Of a DNA stretch of 64,000 nt, positions 9,317-17,394 are shown piece by piece. The number at the start of each line of letters is the position of its first letter. The first letter of the stretch is position 1. A program made the translations under genes and the position numbers. The DNA lies in contig JBDROF010000049.1 in the NCBI GenBank assembly GCA_043810345.1, positions 6,505-70,504 on the forward strand, in the 5' to 3' direction. This DNA comes from QYOJ01 sp043810345. GTDB lineage: Bacteria > Bacteroidota > Bacteroidia > Bacteroidales > FEN-979. Below the pieces are notes generated by a model, which made no database searches, was not told where the DNA came from, and saw nothing but the letters and a program-made list of their open reading frames with translations.

Positions 9317-10270
9317 ATGGAACCCTTTTTTAACAGCAATAACCTCGTTGATATCCTGTTCCGCTGGAAGATCCATCTAGCCATCATTATGGTGCTGGCC
9401 GTCGTTCTCTCGGTCATCCTTTCGAGCCCGATGGTTATCACCCCGCTGTATAAATCCTACGCTGTGGTTTACCCCTCCAACGTGGCGCCCTACTCTGACG
9501 AAAACGAGACAGAGCAGATGATAGAGATTCTCAATTCTGGAGATATCCGCGACAACGTGATCCAGAAGTTTGACCTGGCTGCCCATTGGAATGTCGACTC
9601 CAGCTACAAATATTTCATCAGCACCCTCTACTGGATCTACTCCCAGCGTGTGAAGATCAGTAAAACACCTAACGAGGCAGTGAATATCGTGGTGATGGAT
9701 CCTGATCCGCGAATGGCCTGTGATATGGTAATCGCTATCCTGGATTTCTATAATGTAAAAGTAAGAAGGCTTCACAAGGATAAGTTTTATGAAGTGGTGA
9801 TCAACTACGAAACCATTGTCAACGAAAAGAAGATGAAAATCGACTCATTACGACAGCGGGCTGAGGAGCTCGGAACCAAATATGGGTTGATGGAATACCA
9901 GGCACAAACCCGGGAAGTGATGCGTGCACTGCTGGGCACAGGAAGCCAATCGGGCCGCTACAATGAAGCACTCAAATACAAGAAGAACATCGAAGAGAAA
10001 GGGGCGGAGATGCTGCTGATTCAGGAGATGATGGCTGCCGAAACGGAAGAGTTTGCGGTATTCAAGCTGGACTACGACCGGGCGTTGCTCGATTACAACC
10101 GCGAGTACACCCACCTGAACCTCCTGACGAAACCATTTGTGTCCGACAAAAAGAGCTACCCCATCCGGTGGCTGATCGTTGTCGGTTCAGTACTGGCAAT
10201 TGTTTTCCTGGCCCTGATAGTGATCGGGGTGATCGAACGCAACAGGTATACCAAACATTTTCCTGCGTAA
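9317..10270 (+). CDS. second Wzz-like chain-length protein
   Basis: 317 residues, same architecture as the preceding gene: TM1 near residues 20-38, a periplasmic helical domain, PFVSDKKSYPIRWLI just before TM2, and a short tail. The N-terminal part (EQMIEILNSGDIRDNVIQKFDL) aligns with EQLIQILNSNKIRDRVIRKFNL of its neighbour, so the two arose by tandem duplication. It probably forms mixed or separate rings controlling polymer length. The stop is 1 nt before the start of the ligase/polymerase gene. No kinase domain. Confidence 0.87.
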   Translation: MEPFFNSNNLVDILFRWKIHLAIIMVLAVVLSVILSSPMVITPLYKSYAVVYPSNVAPYSDENETEQMIEILNSGDIRDNVIQKFDLAAHWNVDSSYKYFISTLYWIYSQRVKISKTPNEAVNIVVMDPDPRMACDMVIAILDFYNVKVRRLHKDKFYEVVINYETIVNEKKMKIDSLRQRAEELGTKYGLMEYQAQTREVMRALLGTGSQSGRYNEALKYKKNIEEKGAEMLLIQEMMAAETEEFAVFKLDYDRALLDYNREYTHLNLLTKPFVSDKKSYPIRWLIVVGSVLAIVFLALIVIGVIERNRYTKHFPA

Positions 10271-10271
10271 C

Positions 10272-11747
10272 ATGCATAGCCTCTTCACGGGAACGGGGAT
10301 CTCCGGCTTTCTGGAGAAATACAAAGTGGGTTGGGTCTACCTTATCAGCCTGGCCTATATCCTCTTCAATGCCTATATGATCTACAAGAATTACTATTAC
10401 TCCCTGGCTATTCCTGTGTTCTTAGTGCTTCTCTATTTCTACTTTACACGGCTCGATTGGGTCCTCTTGCTGATTACCTGCACCACCCCCATCGCGGTGA
10501 ATTTGGTACAATACGAACTGGGAACAGGAATCTCAATCCCGACCGAACCGCTGCTCTTTGGAGTGGTGCTGATTTTTATCCTGAAGCTCTGCTATAAAAA
10601 TGATTTCGACCGGAAGATCTGGACCCATCCAGTGAGTATCCTGATCATCATCTCCCTGATCTGGATCTTCATCACGAGCTTTACCAGCCAGATCCCTCTG
10701 GTATCGTTCAAGTACCTGCTGGCCCGGTTATGGTTCGTCATTCCTTTCTATTTTCTGGGTATCCTCCTCTTCCGGAAAACGCAAAACATCCGCCTCTTCA
10801 TATGGCTGTATTCCATTCCTCTGGTAGGAGTGATCATCTACACCATAATGGTTCACTCAACTTACGGATTCGAAGAGGAGGCCGGTCACTGGGTGATGGC
10901 CCCCTTTTACAATGACCATACGGCATACGGTGCCATCCTGGCGCTTTTCCTCCCCATCTTTGTCGGGTTCTCTTTCAGCAGGGTCTATGGCCGGACGACA
11001 CGTTTTTTCTCTTTCCTCATCATGATGATCCTGGTGGCAGCTCTCTTTCTCTCTTTCTGCCGGGCTGCCTGGATCAGTGTAGCTGCCACATTGCTGATCT
11101 ACATGGTACTCCTCTTTAAGATCAAGTTCAAGTGGATTGCTGTGGTCACTGGATTGATGTTCATCTTCTTTTTCATGTTCCAGCAACAGATCTGGGACGT
11201 GCTGGAACGAAATAAGCAGGGGACATCGGGTGACTTCATGGAGCATGTCCAGTCGATCTCCAACATCACCACCGACGACTCCAACCTCGAGCGGATCAAC
11301 CGTTGGCAATCGGCTTTCCGGATGTTTAAGGAGCGACCTGTCTTCGGCTTTGGTCCCGGCACCTATCAATTTGAATACGCCCCCTATCAGATTTCCAGTG
11401 AGAAGACCCTGATCAGCACCAATGCCGGTGACCGGGGGAATGCGCACAGCGAATTCATCGGCCCTCTTTCCGAAGAGGGACTGCCGGGAATGCTGCTGAT
11501 GATCTCCCTGGTGATCATGATCATTGTCTATGGTATGAAAGTTTACAAACAGGCTAAAACCCCTGAAACACGCCTGCTCAGCCTCACCGTGCTGCTTGGA
11601 CTCATCACCTATTTCCTGCACGGCACACTCAATAATTTCCTCGACACCGACAAAGCTTCCGTCCCCGTCTGGGCCTTCATCGCCGTGCTCGTCGCCCTGG
11701 ATATGTACCAGAACAAGATCGAGGACCAGCCCTCAGTTGGCAGTTAG
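10272..11747 (+). CDS. O-antigen ligase / Wzy-type polymerase family protein
   Basis: 491 residues with about 11-12 membrane helices. The large periplasmic loop carries NLERINRWQSAFRMFKERPVFGFGPGTYQFEYAPYQ and RGNAHSEFIGPLSEEGLPGMLLM, the RW...M...PxxGxGxG and H-S/N-xxxxxxxExGxxG pattern of the Wzy_C (WaaL/Wzy) family. The family either polymerises O-units or ligates polymer to lipid A-core, and sequence alone does not separate the two. It closes the polysaccharide unit. The stop codon lies inside the heptamer string 11735-11811. Confidence 0.92.
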   Translation: MHSLFTGTGISGFLEKYKVGWVYLISLAYILFNAYMIYKNYYYSLAIPVFLVLLYFYFTRLDWVLLLITCTTPIAVNLVQYELGTGISIPTEPLLFGVVLIFILKLCYKNDFDRKIWTHPVSILIIISLIWIFITSFTSQIPLVSFKYLLARLWFVIPFYFLGILLFRKTQNIRLFIWLYSIPLVGVIIYTIMVHSTYGFEEEAGHWVMAPFYNDHTAYGAILALFLPIFVGFSFSRVYGRTTRFFSFLIMMILVAALFLSFCRAAWISVAATLLIYMVLLFKIKFKWIAVVTGLMFIFFFMFQQQIWDVLERNKQGTSGDFMEHVQSISNITTDDSNLERINRWQSAFRMFKERPVFGFGPGTYQFEYAPYQISSEKTLISTNAGDRGNAHSEFIGPLSEEGLPGMLLMISLVIMIIVYGMKVYKQAKTPETRLLSLTVLLGLITYFLHGTLNNFLDTDKASVPVWAFIAVLVALDMYQNKIEDQPSVGS

Positions 11748-11811
11748 CAGTTTGCCTCATTCCTCATTCACCACGCGCCACTCACTTGCCAATTGCAACT
11801 GCTAACTTGCA
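11735..11811. repeat. heptamer-word string with inverted AGTTAGCAGTT arms
   Basis: Eleven consecutive 7-mers in one register: AGTTGGC, AGTTAGC, AGTTTGC, then CTCATTC twice, then mixed words ending ACTTGCA. AGTTAGCAGTT at 11742-11752 is the exact reverse complement of 11797-11807, so the transcript can form an 11-bp stem over a 44-nt loop. The stop codon of the ligase gene (11745-11747) is inside the left arm. Confidence 0.75.
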
Positions 11812-11814
11812 TGC

Positions 11815-11845
11815 TTTGTTCCCTCAAATATTTTCACTACTTTTG
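11815..11845 (+). promoter_or_regulatory. consensus Bacteroidota promoter for efp
   Basis: TTTG at 11815-11818, exactly 19 nt, then TACTTTTG at 11838-11845. It fits TTTG-N19-TAnnTTTG perfectly and sits about 38 nt before the efp ATG. Confidence 0.75.
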
Positions 11846-11882
11846 CCGCCCCGATTATCAACAAAATACGATAACACAAAAT

Positions 11883-12449
11883 ATGGCAACAACGGCAGAT
11901 ATCAGAAATGGACTGGTCATCGATTTCAACAACGACCTTTTTACGGTCGTAGAGTTTCAGCATGTAAAACCCGGCAAAGGAGCCGCTTTTGTGCGTACCA
12001 AACTGAAGAGTTTGCGTACCGGACGGGTAATTGCAAACACCTTCAACTCAGGCGAAAAAATTGACATTGCACGCGTGGAACGTCGCCGGCATCAGTACCT
12101 CTTCAAAGACGACACAGGGTACCACTTCATGCATACGGAGACCTTTGAACAGATTCCTGTTCCCCAAGAATTGATCAGCGCACCACAGTTCCTGAAAGAG
12201 GGACAGGAGGTGGAAATTGTCTTTCATGCCGACACGGAAACACCACTTAATTGTGATCTGCCTGCCTATGTGGAGCTTGCGATCACCTACACTGAACCCG
12301 GACTTCGTGGAAATACGGCCACCAATGCCATGAAAGATGCAACACTGGAGACCGGCGCCGTCGTGAAGGTCCCCCTCTTCATCGATACCGGAGAGATCAT
12401 CCGAGTCGACACCCGCACCGGCGAATACGGTGAACGGGTCAAGGCATAG
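11883..12449 (+). CDS. efp: translation elongation factor P
   Basis: 188 residues from the ATG at 11883 (MATTADIRNG). The longer in-frame opening at 11793 overlaps the promoter and is rejected. There are three beta-barrel domains: a KOW-like N-terminal domain whose loop has PGKGAAF with Lys32 at the tip (the position that is modified in many bacteria), a central OB domain, and a C-terminal OB domain with SVD/GEYGERVKA-type ending. EF-P relieves ribosome stalling at polyprolines. Downstream is a heptamer string and a second lpxD-like gene. Confidence 0.97.
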   Translation: MATTADIRNGLVIDFNNDLFTVVEFQHVKPGKGAAFVRTKLKSLRTGRVIANTFNSGEKIDIARVERRRHQYLFKDDTGYHFMHTETFEQIPVPQELISAPQFLKEGQEVEIVFHADTETPLNCDLPAYVELAITYTEPGLRGNTATNAMKDATLETGAVVKVPLFIDTGEIIRVDTRTGEYGERVKA

Positions 12450-12515
12450 TTCAATTACGAATTACGAATTACGAATTACAAATTTCCTATTGACCTAATG
12501 ACCTAATGACCAATT
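12450..12515. repeat. ACGAATT heptamer string plus GACCTAAT octamers
   Basis: It starts at the base after the efp stop. TTCAATT, three ACGAATT, ACAAATT and TCCTATT (six heptamers in register) are followed by three 8-mers of the GACCTAAT type. The ACGAATT word recurs in reverse complement at 26647-26660. Confidence 0.8.
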
Positions 12516-12528
12516 CCCTAATCCCTTT

Positions 12529-13446
12529 ATGAAACTCCCCCAATCCATCACCGTCAAAGATCTCGCCAGCTCCCTCTGTGCGCGATTCATCGGGGATCCG
12601 GATCACGTCGTGAGCGGCATCAACGAGATTCATATGGTCGAAGAGGGGGATCTGACCTTTGTGGACCACCCCAAATATTACGGCCGGGCTCTCTCCTCTA
12701 AAGCCACCACCATCCTGATCAACAAAGAGATGGAATGCCCTGAAGGAAAGGCTCTGATCATCTCCGAACGACCCTTTGACGACTATGTCTCCCTGACCAT
12801 CCGGTATCGTCCCTTTGAAGCCGCAACAGCCATGGTAAATTCCACTGCCATCATCGGCGAAGGCACGGTGATCCAACCCGGAGCTTTTATAGGAAACCAC
12901 GTTACGATCGGGAAAAACTGCCTGATCCACGCTAATGCGAGCATTTACGATCATTCGGTGATAGGCAATCAGGTCATCATCCACTCTGGTGCGGTGATCG
13001 GCGCTGACGCCTACTATTTCCAGCGTCGCCCGGAAGAATGGAAAAAACTGGAGTCATGCGGCAGGACGGTGCTGGAAGATCACGTAGAGATCGGGGCTCT
13101 CACTTCCATCGACAAAGGCGTTTCCGGCGATACCATCATCTCTTTTGGAAGCAAAATTGATAACCATGTACAGATCGGCCACGACACCTTCGTCGGACGC
13201 AACTGCCTGATAGCTGCACATTGCGCCATCGCCGGTGTCACCCGTATTGAGGACGATGTAATCCTCTGGGCCCGGGTCTCGGTCAACAAAGACCTCGTGA
13301 TCGGCAAAGGAGCCATCGTTTACGCCATGTCGGGCGTTGGCAAATCTCTTCCGGGCGGCAAAACCTATTGGGGCGTACCCGCCGAAGAAGCCCGCAAGAA
13401 GTGGAAGGAGCTTGCGAAGCTGAAACGACTTATTCAAGATTTGTAA
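12529..13446 (+). CDS. LpxD-like UDP-3-O-acylglucosamine N-acyltransferase paralogue
   Basis: 305 residues. The N-terminal nucleotide-binding-like domain (residues 1-105, with VVSGINEIHMVEEGDLTFVDHPKYY) is followed by a left-handed beta helix of hexapeptide repeats (GEGTVIQPGAFIGNHVTIGKNC and onward) and a C-terminal helix. The family transfers a hydroxyacyl chain to the 2-amino group of UDP-3-acyl-GlcN. A second, longer LpxD (348 residues) lies at 16255-17301, and both are present in many Bacteroidota. The hexapeptide part has IGHDTFVGRNCLIAAHCAIAG, with a His equivalent to the LpxD catalytic base. Its end overlaps the convergent ABC ATPase gene by 13 bp. Confidence 0.88.
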   Translation: MKLPQSITVKDLASSLCARFIGDPDHVVSGINEIHMVEEGDLTFVDHPKYYGRALSSKATTILINKEMECPEGKALIISERPFDDYVSLTIRYRPFEAATAMVNSTAIIGEGTVIQPGAFIGNHVTIGKNCLIHANASIYDHSVIGNQVIIHSGAVIGADAYYFQRRPEEWKKLESCGRTVLEDHVEIGALTSIDKGVSGDTIISFGSKIDNHVQIGHDTFVGRNCLIAAHCAIAGVTRIEDDVILWARVSVNKDLVIGKGAIVYAMSGVGKSLPGGKTYWGVPAEEARKKWKELAKLKRLIQDL

Positions 13447-14057
13447 TCCTCCACCCTGACCTCTCTTCTACAAAACCCGCTCTCCGCCTGTTGCATATTG
13501 GAACACACGAGGATAGTGCGGTCTCGGGCATGGTTGCCGATCAGTTGAAGATAAAAGTCGATCCCGCCTTTGTCAAGGTTGGTGGTAGGCTCATCGAGGA
13601 AGAGAAGAGGGGTGTCACTAAGGAGGGCACATACCAGCTTCACACGCTGCTTCATGCCGGAGGAGTATTTGAGGATAGGTTTGGTTCTTGCCTGGGAGAA
13701 AGCAAGTAGGTCAATGATCTTCGGAATGGTGAAGCCGTCGACCAGTGGCTTGAATGAGAAATGAAACTCCAGCATCTCCTGCAGGGTGAACTCTTCAATC
13801 AGCTCCTGGTAGGGGGCAACCAGCGAAAGGTGGCGGAAGATCTCCGTGTCGGGGATCCTCTTCCCGTCCTGAAGATATTCGATGGTACCTGCTGTAGGGT
13901 AAATGTTGCCGGCAATGACCTGCAAAAGGGTCGATTTCCCTGATCCGTTCCGTCCGGTAATCACCGTTCTCTCTCCCGCCTCAAACGCGGCAGTCAGGTT
14001 CCGGAAGATCCACTCAGTATTGAATTTCTTGCCAATCCCGTTCAGGGTGATCGTCAT
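13434..14057 (-). CDS. ABC transporter ATP-binding protein
   Basis: 207 residues, one ATPase domain. It has Walker A GRNGSGKST (about residues 37-45), signature YSSGMKQRVKL, Walker B LLFLDEPTTNLD and an H-loop region (RTILVCSN). No permease is encoded beside it. It lies 12 nt after lpxA and appears to be the last gene of the lpxD-lpxC/fabZ-lpxA unit, so a role in envelope lipid or small-molecule export is possible but not shown. Sequence style is close to CcmA-like single-domain ATPases. Confidence 0.88.
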   Translation of the reverse strand: MTITLNGIGKKFNTEWIFRNLTAAFEAGERTVITGRNGSGKSTLLQVIAGNIYPTAGTIEYLQDGKRIPDTEIFRHLSLVAPYQELIEEFTLQEMLEFHFSFKPLVDGFTIPKIIDLLAFSQARTKPILKYSSGMKQRVKLVCALLSDTPLLFLDEPTTNLDKGGIDFYLQLIGNHARDRTILVCSNMQQAESGFCRREVRVEDYKS

Positions 14058-14069
14058 GCCGGAGGGATT

Positions 14070-14864
14070 TTACTTTTCGCGGTTGTTTTTCCCGAATCCT
14101 TTCATGATGCCCCGACTGGAGTTGGCGATGAAGCTGAGGATCTCATCCCGCTCGGGGGTTGCCGGCACGTTGGCTTCGATGATCTCCACCGCCCTGGAGA
14201 CGTTATATCCACGCAGGTAAATGGATCTGTAGATATCCTGGATGTGGTTGATCTGTTCGGTGGTGAAACCACGGCGACGCAATCCTATGGAGTTCACGCC
14301 TACATAGGAGATCGGTTCTCGGGCAGCCTTGGTGTAAGGTGGAACATCTTTCCGTACCAGGGAGCCACCGGAGATCATGGTATGTACACCGATATGCGAA
14401 AACTGATGTACGGCTGCCATCCCGCCGATGATAGCCCAGTCGTCTATCTCGATATGGCCGGCCAGGTTAGTGGCGTTCCCCAGCACCACGTTCTTACCAA
14501 TGATGCAGTCGTGAGCGATGTGGACGTAGGCCATCAGCAGGGTATTGTCCCCGATCACAGTTTCGTTGCTGGCTTTGGTGCCGCGGTTGACGGTAACATA
14601 TTCACGGATCGTGACATTATCGCCGATCTTGACGATGGTCTCCTCCCCGGCAAATTTGAGGTCCTGCGGGATCGCAGAGATCACGGCCCCCGGAAAGATC
14701 CGGCAGTTCTTGCCGATCCGGGCCCCCTCCATGATGGTGACGTTGGACCCGATCCAGGTTCCCTCCTGGATCTCCACGTTTTTGTCGATCGTAACAAAGG
14801 GTTCAATCACCACATTAGGCGCCAGTCGGGCCTGCGGGTGGACATATGCTAAGGGTTGAATCAT
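14070..14864 (-). CDS. lpxA: acyl-ACP-UDP-N-acetylglucosamine O-acyltransferase
   Basis: 264 residues. It catalyses the first lipid A step, 3-O-acylation of UDP-GlcNAc. The N-terminal left-handed beta helix of hexapeptide repeats (PLAYVHPQARLAPNVVIEPF and onward) contains the MAYVHIAHDC segment with the catalytic His. The C-terminal helical part (PISYVGVNSIGLRRRGF) is also typical. It lies 6 nt after the lpxC-fabZ stop and belongs to the same operon. Confidence 0.96.
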   Translation of the reverse strand: MIQPLAYVHPQARLAPNVVIEPFVTIDKNVEIQEGTWIGSNVTIMEGARIGKNCRIFPGAVISAIPQDLKFAGEETIVKIGDNVTIREYVTVNRGTKASNETVIGDNTLLMAYVHIAHDCIIGKNVVLGNATNLAGHIEIDDWAIIGGMAAVHQFSHIGVHTMISGGSLVRKDVPPYTKAAREPISYVGVNSIGLRRRGFTTEQINHIQDIYRSIYLRGYNVSRAVEIIEANVPATPERDEILSFIANSSRGIMKGFGKNNREK

Positions 14865-14870
14865 TGGCTG

Positions 14871-16262
14871 CTATTTACGGGTGATCTGCGCCATCATAAC
14901 TGCTTCCATCACCACCTTCTGTCCCACGTAAGCGATCCCGTGCATAGAGATCAGCCCGCGACGGATAGGGGCGTTAAGCTGGCTGTAGAAGACAACGGTG
15001 TCTCCGGGTATAACTTTGTGCCTGAATTTGACACTCTCAATCTTAACGAAGTAGGTGGTATAATTTTGCGGGTCATCTACTGTATTTAGTACCAGAATAC
15101 CTCCGGTTTGCGCCATGGCCTCCACCAGGATGACACCAGGCATCACCGGTTCGCCGGGAAAGTGTCCCACGAAGAAGGATTCATTCATCGTCACATTCTT
15201 CAGTCCAACCACATAATCGTTGCCCATCTCAAGGATCCGGTCGATGAAGAGGAATGGAGGGCGGTGGGGAAGAAGCTGCTGGATTTGAGTAATATCATAG
15301 AGGGGCGTCTTGTTCAGGTCGAAGGTGTGGGTCGATTCACTCTTGCGCGACTTCCGGCTCTGGTTCTTGATCAACCGGGCAAACTGAATGTTTGAGAGAT
15401 GCCCGGGACGGGTGGCAATGATGTGGGCTTTGATCGGCATCCCAACCAGCGCCAGGTCTCCCATCAAATCCAACAGCTTGTGGCGTGCTGGTTCGTTAGA
15501 GAAGAGCAGCTCCACGTTGTTGAGGATCCCTTCTTGTAGCACCTCCACCCGGGGTTTGTTGAAGATCTTGGCCAGATGATCCAGCTCATCCCGGGAGATC
15601 AGCCTGTCGACAAACACGATGGCATTGTTCAAATCTCCTCCCTTGATCAGGTTGTTGTTGAGAAGGTACTCCAGTTCATGAAGGAAGACAAAGGTACGGC
15701 AGGGAGCGATCTCAGTCCGGAACTGTTTAATATCGCTCAGAATGGCGTTCTGGGCAGTGAGAATCTTCGTCTCGTAGTCGATCATCACGGAGATCTTGAA
15801 CTCTTTCGATGGGATGGCAAGGATCTCCACCTTCTTTTCCGGATCGGTGTAAGAAAGGTTAGACTTCAACTCGATGTACCTCTTGAGAGCACGTTGTTTC
15901 ACGATACCAGCTTTCAAAAGTTTCTCCACATAAAGCCCGGCACTCCCGTCGAGGATCGGGGGCTCCGACTGGTTGAGCTCTACCAGTACATTGTCAATCT
16001 CCAGACCGGCTAACGCTGCCATTACGTGTTCCACGGTGTCGATACGCACCCCGTCCTGTTCCAGACTAGTGCCCCGGGAGGTATCAACTACGTTGTCAAT
16101 ATCGGCATCCACCAGCACCCCGGAGGTTAAATCGGTTCGGGTAAACTTGAAGCCGTAGTTTTCCGGTGCTGGTTTGAAAGTCAGCGTCACCTGCTTTCCC
16201 GTATGCAGTCCAACTCCTTCAATACTGACGGAATGCTTGAGGGTCTTTTGTTTTTCACTCAT
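14871..16262 (-). CDS. lpxC-fabZ: bifunctional UDP-3-O-acyl-GlcNAc deacetylase / 3-hydroxyacyl-ACP dehydratase
   Basis: 463 residues, a Bacteroidota-type fusion. Residues 1 to about 310 are LpxC, the zinc deacetylase committing to lipid A: QKTLKHSVSIEGVGLHTGK, DTVEHVMAALAGLEIDN with a zinc His, and NEPARHKLLDLMGDLAL with the second His and Asp. The rest is FabZ, a hot-dog dehydratase of fatty-acid synthesis: LLPHRPPFLFIDRI, GHFPGEPVMPGVILVEAMAQ. The fusion couples lipid A commitment to hydroxyacyl-ACP consumption. Its start overlaps the lpxD stop by 8 nt. Confidence 0.97.
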   Translation of the reverse strand: MSEKQKTLKHSVSIEGVGLHTGKQVTLTFKPAPENYGFKFTRTDLTSGVLVDADIDNVVDTSRGTSLEQDGVRIDTVEHVMAALAGLEIDNVLVELNQSEPPILDGSAGLYVEKLLKAGIVKQRALKRYIELKSNLSYTDPEKKVEILAIPSKEFKISVMIDYETKILTAQNAILSDIKQFRTEIAPCRTFVFLHELEYLLNNNLIKGGDLNNAIVFVDRLISRDELDHLAKIFNKPRVEVLQEGILNNVELLFSNEPARHKLLDLMGDLALVGMPIKAHIIATRPGHLSNIQFARLIKNQSRKSRKSESTHTFDLNKTPLYDITQIQQLLPHRPPFLFIDRILEMGNDYVVGLKNVTMNESFFVGHFPGEPVMPGVILVEAMAQTGGILVLNTVDDPQNYTTYFVKIESVKFRHKVIPGDTVVFYSQLNAPIRRGLISMHGIAYVGQKVVMEAVMMAQITRK

Positions 16263-17301
16263 CTGGCGTCAACTTTTTAACTTGTTTTTCCAAGGCATTC
16301 AGTTGTTTGACGATGTCGTCTAGGTTTCTCCAGTGTACGTAATTTCTCCGGGCTTTGGAGATATCGATTGCGGGAGCGCCAAAGACGATCGCACCCTCCT
16401 GGGTGAGGCTGTTCTCCACTCCTGAGCGGGCGCCGATCTTCACATTATCGGCCACCACGATGTGCCCAACTAAACCAACCTGGCCTCCTACCATACAGTT
16501 CTTTCCGAATTTGACCGAACCAGATAATCCACTCTGCGCGGCAATCACCGTATTCTCCCCGATCTCCACGTTGTGGGCGATCTGGATCAGGTTATCAAGC
16601 TTCACCCCACGGCGCAGGATGGTCGACCCGATGGTAGCGCGGTCGACGGTGGTGTTGGCTCCTACCTCCACATTGTCTTCCAGGATCACATTCCCTATCT
16701 GGGGTACCTTACGTAAGTTCTTGTCGTCCTGGGGTGCAAAACCGAAGCCGTCGCTCCCGATTACAGCACCTCCGTGGATGGTGCAGTTGTTCCCGATCAG
16801 GCAGTCGCGATAGATCCGGACACCCGGGTAAAGAACCGTTCCGTTGCCAACCCGGACGTTGTCGCCGATGTACACCTGTGGATAGATCTGAACCCCGTTG
16901 CCGATTTCAACTCCTTCCCCCAGGTAGGCAAACTCTCCGATGTAGAGGTCGTTGCCCAGCTTTGCGGAAGGTGAAACAAACGACTGCGGTGATACCCCTG
17001 ATTTTTGTTCGGTCATGCTGGCATGGATCTCCAAAACCCTGGCAAACGCACTGTAAGGATCTTCCACACGGATCAGGGTCAGCCCTTCAGGCAGGGGTTT
17101 GCTGGGCGTAAAACTCCTCTTCACGATAGCCAGGGAAGCCCCTGTCGTGTATATGTAATGCGTGTAAACAGGATTGGCCAGAAAGGTGAGGGTGCCGGGA
17201 ATTCCCTCCTCGATCTTTGACAGGTTCGACACTGTCACCTCCGGGTTTCCCTCAATAGTGCCTCCCAGCAGTTCGGCAATCTTTCGGGCAGAGAATTCCA
17301 T
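16255..17301 (-). CDS. lpxD: UDP-3-O-(3-hydroxyacyl)glucosamine N-acyltransferase
   Basis: 348 residues, full LpxD length. The N-terminal uridine-binding domain (FSARKIAELLGGTIEGNPEVTVSNLSKIEEG) is followed by about ten hexapeptide coils with HGGAVIGSDGFGFAP and QIAHNVEIGENTVIAAQSG, which carry the two catalytic-site His residues, and then a C-terminal helix. It catalyses the third lipid A step. It heads the minus-strand operon lpxD, lpxC-fabZ, lpxA, ABC ATPase. The weak TAACTTGC near 17346-17353 could be its -7 element but is a poor match. Confidence 0.95.
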   Translation of the reverse strand: MEFSARKIAELLGGTIEGNPEVTVSNLSKIEEGIPGTLTFLANPVYTHYIYTTGASLAIVKRSFTPSKPLPEGLTLIRVEDPYSAFARVLEIHASMTEQKSGVSPQSFVSPSAKLGNDLYIGEFAYLGEGVEIGNGVQIYPQVYIGDNVRVGNGTVLYPGVRIYRDCLIGNNCTIHGGAVIGSDGFGFAPQDDKNLRKVPQIGNVILEDNVEVGANTTVDRATIGSTILRRGVKLDNLIQIAHNVEIGENTVIAAQSGLSGSVKFGKNCMVGGQVGLVGHIVVADNVKIGARSGVENSLTQEGAIVFGAPAIDISKARRNYVHWRNLDDIVKQLNALEKQVKKLTPDE

Positions 17302-17394
17302 TTAACTTGATTTAGAGGTTCTTACTTTAAGAAAAAGTCCCGCAAGTTACCAAATATTTCAACATCGGGTGCATTTTTTTTTGTAACACAATGG

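Noticed and set aside
10857..11621. 254-codon open frame antisense to the O-antigen ligase gene
   Set aside because: His/Asp/Glu-rich composition typical of reading a membrane protein gene backwards.
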